From contig NZ_CADIJX010000003.1 in assembly GCF_902859625.1 (NCBI RefSeq), forward strand, positions 806,001 to 870,000: 64,000 nt of DNA, read 5' to 3'. The notes beneath the pieces are model-generated. The model ran no database searches, was not told the DNA's origin, and worked only from the letters and a program-made list of their open reading frames with translations. The first letter of the stretch is position 1. Each line of letters opens with the position of its first letter. Of the stretch, positions 59,199 to 64,000 are shown in pieces. The DNA comes from Achromobacter pestifer (GTDB lineage Bacteria; Pseudomonadota; Gammaproteobacteria; Burkholderiales; Burkholderiaceae_B). A program made the position numbers and the translations under genes.

Positions 59199-60259
59199 GA
59201 CAGGACTCCCACGGCGGCCCAGGCCTCTGCAATGGCCTTCCGGACGTTCGCGTGATGGCGCTCGGTGGCCACTGTCAGTGTCAGGGCTGCAAAGGTCTTG
59301 AAGTCGGCATCGTGGCGCAGTCGCTTGTCGCACAAGGCGTCATACCAGACTTGCCCCGCGCCTTTCCAGGCAGGTCCGTCCAGCGTGGTGGCCGCCAGGA
59401 AGAAGGCACGATTGGGGATGCCGGAATTGATGTGCACGCCACCGTTGTCGCGCGGCGTGTCGGCATAGTCGCGCATGTGCGCGGGTTGCGGGTCCTTGCC
59501 CAGCAGCGGGTCATCGTAGGCGCTGCCTGGTTCGGCCATGGAGCGCAGCGCGCGGGCGCTGATCTTTTCGGTGAACAGTCCCGCGCCCACCAGCCAGTCC
59601 GCTTGCTTGGCCGTTTGGCCCAGCGCGTACTGCTTGACCAGCACGCCGAAGACATCGCATAGCGATTCGTTCAGCGCGCCGGATTGTCCCTGGTAGAGCA
59701 AGCCGGCTTCGGCATCGATGACGCCGTGGGTAAGTTCGTGGCCGATGATGTCCACCGCGATGGTGAAGCGGTTGAAGACCTCGCCGTCGCCATCGCCGAA
59801 CACCATCTGTGCCCCGTTCCAGAAGGCATTGTCATAGTCTTCACCGTAGTGCACGGTGCCGATCAGCGGCAGGCCGTGGCCATCGATGGAGTGACGCTTG
59901 TAGATGTCCCAGAACAGCTTGTAGGTGGCGCCCAGATGCGCATAGGCTTCATCCACTGCCGGGTCGCCGCTGGCTGGCCGGCCTTCGGCCCGCGCCAGCG
60001 CGCCGGGTAGCGTAGTGGTGTTGTCGGCATCATGCACGGCCCGTTGCGGCGTGCCGGCGGGAGCGGCTTGGCGGGAAGGGGCCAGCGTGGCGCGCGGCGG
60101 CTGCTCCGCCATTTCGCGCAAGCCGCGTTGTTGCTGGTCGATGATCAGGGTCTTCACGGCGGGCATGCTGACGCGGGCGTCGGCATGCTGCGCCAGGCGG
60201 TCCAGCACGTAGGGCGGGATCACGCCAATCAGCGGGGCGGATTCGGAAGGACGCGCCAT
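59195..60259 (-). CDS. Protealysin-like M4 metalloprotease
   Basis: A 354-residue zinc endopeptidase of the thermolysin family. The short N-terminal propeptide has the protealysin-type PPL-like motif (LIGVIPPYVLDRLAQHAD, about 8-25). The catalytic domain has the zinc motif HELTHGVIDAEAGL (HEXXH) near 160, the third ligand in GALNESLCDVFGV, and the active-site His in DNGGVHINSGIPNRAF. No signal peptide is present, as in protealysin, which is cytoplasmic or exported by an unclear route. I use the ATG at 60259. Next on the strand is the emfourin-like inhibitor gene. Confidence 0.92.
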   Translation of the reverse strand: MARPSESAPLIGVIPPYVLDRLAQHADARVSMPAVKTLIIDQQQRGLREMAEQPPRATLAPSRQAAPAGTPQRAVHDADNTTTLPGALARAEGRPASGDPAVDEAYAHLGATYKLFWDIYKRHSIDGHGLPLIGTVHYGEDYDNAFWNGAQMVFGDGDGEVFNRFTIAVDIIGHELTHGVIDAEAGLLYQGQSGALNESLCDVFGVLVKQYALGQTAKQADWLVGAGLFTEKISARALRSMAEPGSAYDDPLLGKDPQPAHMRDYADTPRDNGGVHINSGIPNRAFFLAATTLDGPAWKGAGQVWYDALCDKRLRHDADFKTFAALTLTVATERHHANVRKAIAEAWAAVGVLS

Positions 60260-60455
60260 GGTCAGGTCTCCGTCTGTGCGAATGCCCACGGTAGCAGATC
60301 ACTTCGCGCGGCGGGCGTAACAGTCTGCGGCTTGATGCGAGCAAGCGTGCGTATCCGCCAATCCGCCTGGCGTGGGGCCTGATGCGCGTGCCTCGACAGC
60401 GTAGAGGCATTCCGGTATTTTTCGTGCGTTCCAGAACTCGCACAGCCGCTATCCC

Positions 60456-61091
60456 ATGTCGTCTTCCGATTACCGCATCCAGACCCTCAAATTGACCGAC
60501 ACGGATTTGTTGTTGACGTTGGCAAGCGGCCACACGCTGTCCGAACCCATCAAGCGCTACATCCGGCTGGCAGAGGCAACGGCCGCCGAGCGCGAGCAAT
60601 GGCAACTGGTTGACGACGGCCACGGCGTGGTGTGGCCGGCGCTGCTTGCGCCCTCCGCCGAGGGCATGCTGAACGTGCATGACCTGCTTTGGGACCAACG
60701 CTACGAACAGTCATTGGCGGCATTGCAGGCGGCGCAGTGGCGGCTTGAAGACTTGTCGCCAACCGATCAGGATCTGGTCGCGCTATGGCGCATGGAGGCG
60801 GACATCAACAATGGCGGCTTCATGCAATTCCTTTGCAATTGGGGCGACCCGACCTGCCAACTGGCGTTGCAGGCGCTGAAGAAGATCGGCGCATCGAACA
60901 TGCTGGCCGTGCTGTCGCGCATGCGCGGATTGATCGACCGTTTCGAGGACGCACCCGAAGTCATCGCACTGAACGATATCTATGGTGCGATGACGCAGGC
61001 GGAGCAACAGGAAATGGAGGAACTGGACCACGCATTCTGGGACTATCCGGACTCACTGTCGCGTCTGGGTTTGCGGCATTACGGGGCTTGA
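60456..61091 (+). CDS. DUF2442-type N-terminus with DMP19-like domain
   Basis: A 211-residue protein with two parts. Residues about 5-70 look like DUF2442 (TLKLTDTDLLLTLASGHTLS and the segment VVWPALLAPSAEGM). Residues about 90-205 match the DMP19/DUF4375 group with the hallmark EADINNGGFMQFLCNWGD and the final acidic helix EEMELDHAFW-like stretch (EMEELDHAFWDYPD). DMP19 proteins are DNA mimics that bind the Neisseria regulator NHTF, but most family members have no known role. The ATG at 60456 is the first in frame with coding character. It stands alone. Confidence 0.75.
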   Translation: MSSSDYRIQTLKLTDTDLLLTLASGHTLSEPIKRYIRLAEATAAEREQWQLVDDGHGVVWPALLAPSAEGMLNVHDLLWDQRYEQSLAALQAAQWRLEDLSPTDQDLVALWRMEADINNGGFMQFLCNWGDPTCQLALQALKKIGASNMLAVLSRMRGLIDRFEDAPEVIALNDIYGAMTQAEQQEMEELDHAFWDYPDSLSRLGLRHYGA

Positions 61092-61216
61092 AAAACCGCT
61101 TTCGGAATGGCTGGCAACGTTCAGCAATGTCTGGCAACATTGGCGGCGTTTTGAATGAGAATTCCATCCCTTTCACGGGATAGAATCCGATGCTTCATTC
61201 CCGGGGGGGGCGCTCG

Positions 61217-61333
61217 ATGAGGTATTTCCTGATCTTGGTTGGGGCGGCGGTGGTCGCCTATTTGCTGGCTCGTGGAATCGCGGCCGTGCTCTCGGATCGT
61301 AAACGTTCAAAATCAGAAAGGGATTCCAAGTGA
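61217..61333 (+). CDS. 38-residue membrane peptide coupled to the SPFH gene
   Basis: A small reading frame starting ATG at 61217: MRYFLILVGAAVVAYLLARG followed by IAAVLSDRKR and a basic, serine-containing tail ending ERDSK. It has one membrane span (about 3-26) with a charged cytoplasmic tail. Its stop overlaps the GTG of the next gene in GTGA, so the two are translated together. Weak upstream ribosome site (GGGGGGGCGCTCG). Not recognised as a named family; possible accessory peptide of the SPFH protein. Confidence 0.65.
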   Translation: MRYFLILVGAAVVAYLLARGIAAVLSDRKRSKSERDSK

Positions 61334-62232
61334 AGCCGACAGACATTCAGATGGTCAAGACGATCGGCGCGGTCAAGCCGCGCAGCATAAAGGTCGCCCT
61401 CGGCACCGGTATCCTGTTCTTGTTGATTCTGTTCCTGGCATTCGGCTCTTGGTTCCAGGTGGATCAGGGCGAGCGCGGCGTCGTGCTGCGCAACGGCAAG
61501 CTGGTCCGCGTGTCCGAGCCGGGCCTGGATTTCAAAACGCCTTTCATTGATAACGTGATGACGGTGTCCGTGCGCGACCACACCTTCGTGTTCGAGAAGC
61601 TGGAAGCCTACAGCTATGACCAGCAGCCCGCGCATCTGCGCGTGTCCGTCACGTACCGCGTGCCGCCCGAGCACGTCGCCGAGCTGTATTCCGAGTACGG
61701 CACGATCGCCAACCTGCAAATGCGCGTGCTGGAACGCAAGACGCCTGACGCCGTGAAGAATGTGTTTGGCCAGTACACCGCCGTGCGCGCCATTCAAGAG
61801 CGCCAGAAACTGGGCCTGGACGTGAACAACGCCGTGCTCAAGACGATGGAAGGCGCTCCGGTGCAAGTGGTGGGCGTGCAGATCGAAGAGGTCGGTTTTT
61901 CGCAGGCCTATGAGCACTCGATCGAGCAACGCATGCTGGCCCAGGTGCAGATCGAGACGACGCGCCAACAGAAGGAAACGGCGATGATCAACGCCGAGAT
62001 CCAGGTGGTGAAAGCCAAGGCTGAAGCCGATGCGCGCCGTCAGCAGTTCACGGCCGAAGCCGACGGCATCCGCATGCGCGGCGACGCCGAAGCGGCGTCG
62101 ATCCGTGCCAAGGCCGAGGCGCTGGCTGCCAACACCAATCTGGTCAGCCTGAATGCGGTCGAGAAGTGGGATGGCGTGCTGCCGTCCACGCAGGTGCCGG
62201 GCGCGGCCCTGCCGTTCATTGGCATCAAGTAG
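61330..62232 (+). CDS. SPFH/prohibitin-family membrane protein
   Basis: A 300-residue SPFH/Band 7 protein. An N-terminal membrane span (about 22-41, VALGTGILFLLILFLAFGSW) leads into the SPFH domain with VDQGERGVVLRNGKLV, GLDFKTPFIDNV and VTYRVPPEHVAELY, then a coiled-coil rich in Ala, Glu and Lys (about 205-260, QQFTAEADGIRMRGDAEAAS) and a tail ending FIGIK. This is the prohibitin type, which forms large oligomeric cages in the inner membrane and can control proteases such as FtsH. GTG at 61330 is coupled to the upstream small peptide. Convergent with the EIIC-EAL gene, overlapping it by 8 bp. Confidence 0.9.
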   Translation: MKPTDIQMVKTIGAVKPRSIKVALGTGILFLLILFLAFGSWFQVDQGERGVVLRNGKLVRVSEPGLDFKTPFIDNVMTVSVRDHTFVFEKLEAYSYDQQPAHLRVSVTYRVPPEHVAELYSEYGTIANLQMRVLERKTPDAVKNVFGQYTAVRAIQERQKLGLDVNNAVLKTMEGAPVQVVGVQIEEVGFSQAYEHSIEQRMLAQVQIETTRQQKETAMINAEIQVVKAKAEADARRQQFTAEADGIRMRGDAEAASIRAKAEALAANTNLVSLNAVEKWDGVLPSTQVPGAALPFIGIK

Positions 62233-64000
62233 ACGTTGCGGCCCAGGGATGTGCCGGCACGGGCGCTGACGCCTGCCGCCGGCGCGTGAAGTCCATGATG
62301 TGCTCGCCCGACAATGCCTTGCTGTAGTACCACCCCTGCACGATGATCTCGGCGGGGGATTCCAGCGTCGTCAGTTGTTGGTCGGTTTCCACGCCTTCCA
62401 CGATGATTTGCAGGTTCAACGCTTCGCAGAAGCGCAGTAGCCCGCTCATGACCAGGGCCCCACGATCGGAGTCTTGCGCGATGACGAAGCTGCGGTCGAT
62501 CTTGACGGCATCGATCTGGAATTGGTGCAGGTAGCTCAGCGCGGAATAGCCGGTTCCAAAGTCGTCGATGTACACCCGGGCGCCAATCTCGTGCAAGCGG
62601 TCAAACGCGGCGTGCAGGGCCTGGGCGTCTTCCACCAGCGCGTCTTCCGTCAGTTCCACCGAGACCTGTCCGCTGGCCTGCGACAGCACTTTGATCAACT
62701 TTTCGAGATAGGCGCTGGACGTCAACGTGCCCGCCGTGACGTTGATCGTCATCGGCAGCACGAAATCATGTTTGCGCCAATGCAGGCATTGCAGCACCGC
62801 CTGCCTGGCTACCCACAAGTCCACTTCGCGCATCAGATCGGCCTGCGCAAGCCACCGCAGGAATTCCAGCGGGGCCTGTTGCGTGCCTTCCGGGCCGGTG
62901 GCGCGCAGCAGCGCTTCGCAGCCGGTACACAGGCCGCTGCGCAATGACACCTGCGGCTGGAATTCCAAGTAGAAATCGTATTGGCTGATCGCGCGGATGC
63001 GCGCGTTCTCGGTCATGCGGCGTGCGCGGTCGGTGTAGGTCTGCACGACGGGATCGTGCGCGTACAACAGGGATTCTTCCTGCAACCGAGGGAAGGTCGT
63101 GTCCAGGGACTTGAAATAGACCGTCGCGGTTTCTGCGCGTTGCCGCTCCAGCGCGACGACATAGGGGGCATACAGGCAGGTACCGATCATCACCAGCACG
63201 ACTTGCAGCACTACTCCGCCCAGGTGGCCGTCGGCGGCGATATAGGCGTTGAACAGCACCGGCGAGGTCAGCGGCAATGCCGTGGCGGCGGATGGCAACC
63301 AGCCCAGATACACGACGGCCAACGCGATGGTGACATTGATCACGGGCGCCAGGACGAAGGGAATAAGCAGGCGCGGATTCAGGATCAAGGGCAGCCCGAA
63401 CAGCAGGATTTCGTTCACGTTCAAGAGCGACACGGGAAGCGCCGCCAGCGCCAGCACGCGCAGGGAATCGCTGCGCGAGAACAGCAGGATGGCGGCCACC
63501 AACGATAGCGTCGCACCCGATCCGCCGATGAAGACGAAGGCGCCCAGCAAGGTGCTGTTCAACGCATACATGCCTTCGTAGCCCGCGGTTTGGCTGACGG
63601 AATTCAAGACGGCCGCCTGATCCATGACGTTCATGACCGGCGCCATCGCGTGATAGCCGTGTATGCCGAAGAACCACAGCAGGGAATTCAGCCCCGCCAT
63701 CAGCGCGCCTGACGTGAAAGGGTTGTCCAGCGAGGCCAGGCTCAGCGGGATGTTGAATTGCGCCACGCCAGGAATGCGCAATGCGGCGGATAGCGCCACC
63801 ACGACCAGGCCCGCGATCAGCAGGCCGGGCACGACCATGTTCAGCGTGTCGCGGACGTTTTCGCTGATCAGCCCGTCAGGCGCCAGCCGCGTCCAGCGGC
63901 AGCGATAAAACCACGCCATCAAGGGCACGGTCAGCAATGGCGAGATGATGGCGATGAAGAGCACCAGGGTGGATGCTGCCTGGGGATAAGGCGCCAGCAA
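62225..64000 (-). CDS. PTS EIIC transporter domain fused to EAL phosphodiesterase (N-terminus beyond right edge)
   Basis: The visible 591 residues comprise two parts. The first 310 or so form a membrane domain with many spans resembling the PTS EIIC permease of the cellobiose/lactose type, with GIHGYHAMAPVMN and NVNEILLFGLPLILNPRLLI, the latter matching the conserved EIIC sugar-binding loop. The C-terminal 240 residues are an EAL domain: YDFYLEFQPQVSLRSG, the signature CEALLRA, INVTAGTL, LTEDALVED, DDFGTGYSALSYLH and IIVEGVET, so the residues for cyclic di-GMP hydrolysis look intact. No EIIA or EIIB domain is seen in the window. The frame is open to the right edge, and no start is claimed. 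Confidence 0.88.
   Translation of the reverse strand: MLAPYPQAASTLVLFIAIISPLLTVPLMAWFYRCRWTRLAPDGLISENVRDTLNMVVPGLLIAGLVVVALSAALRIPGVAQFNIPLSLASLDNPFTSGALMAGLNSLLWFFGIHGYHAMAPVMNVMDQAAVLNSVSQTAGYEGMYALNSTLLGAFVFIGGSGATLSLVAAILLFSRSDSLRVLALAALPVSLLNVNEILLFGLPLILNPRLLIPFVLAPVINVTIALAVVYLGWLPSAATALPLTSPVLFNAYIAADGHLGGVVLQVVLVMIGTCLYAPYVVALERQRAETATVYFKSLDTTFPRLQEESLLYAHDPVVQTYTDRARRMTENARIRAISQYDFYLEFQPQVSLRSGLCTGCEALLRATGPEGTQQAPLEFLRWLAQADLMREVDLWVARQAVLQCLHWRKHDFVLPMTINVTAGTLTSSAYLEKLIKVLSQASGQVSVELTEDALVEDAQALHAAFDRLHEIGARVYIDDFGTGYSALSYLHQFQIDAVKIDRSFVIAQDSDRGALVMSGLLRFCEALNLQIIVEGVETDQQLTTLESPAEIIVQGWYYSKALSGEHIMDFTRRRQASAPVPAHPWAATST

Noticed and set aside
1-64000. Search for tRNA, rRNA, CRISPR arrays, insertion sequences, integrases and phage modules
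   Set aside because: By reading I found no regularly spaced repeats, no cloverleaf-like sequence at gene boundaries and no transposase or integrase motifs; a dedicated RNA scan could still reveal small RNAs.

Overview
The window is GC-rich, densely coded chromosomal DNA, almost certainly from a betaproteobacterium of the Alcaligenaceae (Achromobacter/Bordetella type). This is inferred from two Bug-type tripartite tricarboxylate receptors, a Bordetella-style trimeric porin, a cyoABCD cluster followed by SURF1, two FecI-FecR-receptor loci, and the overall codon and GC character. I see no rRNA, tRNA, CRISPR array, insertion sequence, integrase or phage structural gene. It reads as ordinary chromosome rich in regulators and transporters, not a genomic island.

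Layout. 1-3.7 kb: a minus-strand catabolic operon (GntR regulator, two Bug receptors, a decarboxylating dehydrogenase running off the left edge) behind a palindromic operator. 3.8-13.7 kb: mostly single genes: an unrecognised 515-residue protein, a GNAT acetyltransferase, a bestrophin-like membrane protein, a Tas-type aldo/keto reductase, a metallophosphoesterase, an LprI-like protein coupled to tag, an FAD oxidoreductase, a MarR-GNAT fusion with two operators around its promoter, and a DUF2252 protein. 13.9-17.2 kb: a small lipoprotein, a Tat-exported phospholipase C and a pentapeptide protein. 17.3-23.2 kb: an Rcs-like phosphorelay (RcsC-, truncated RcsD- and RcsB-like) divergent from a degenerate EAL protein. 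23.2-27.3 kb: an orphan GvpU-like protein, a ParB-like lipoprotein, an ankyrin protein and a porin.

27.5-30.9 kb is an NAD salvage unit: NrtR-type regulator, PRPP synthetase and NadV, with a promoter and an inverted repeat between regulator and operon and a strong terminator at the end. 30.9-37.4 kb holds the cytochrome bo3 oxidase cluster (cyoA-B-C-D, SURF1) and a divergent MFS transporter. 37.4-40.8 kb holds a dialkylglycine decarboxylase with a divergent LysR regulator and an orphan amino-acid binding protein. 40.8-42.5 kb: acetylpolyamine amidohydrolase and a DUF218 protein.

42.5-46.6 kb and 52.6-56.6 kb are two cell-surface signalling iron-uptake loci, each with a Fur-box-like site, an ECF sigma factor, a FecR anti-sigma and a TonB receptor with an N-terminal signalling domain. 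Between them lie secreted or membrane proteins of unknown role, an NhaR-like regulator divergent from a TerC-family protein, and a Tam-like methyltransferase. 56.7-64 kb: a NimR/NimT-like regulator and exporter pair, an M4 metalloprotease with its emfourin inhibitor, a DUF2442-DMP19-type protein, a 38-residue membrane peptide coupled to an SPFH protein, and a PTS-EIIC/EAL fusion cut by the right edge.

Best candidates for further study are the Rcs-like phosphorelay with a shortened RcsD and a neighbouring degenerate EAL protein, the transporter-EAL fusion, the orphan GvpU-like protein, the MarR-GNAT autoregulatory unit and the NrtR-prs-nadV unit. No wholly new multi-gene system was demonstrable from sequence alone.
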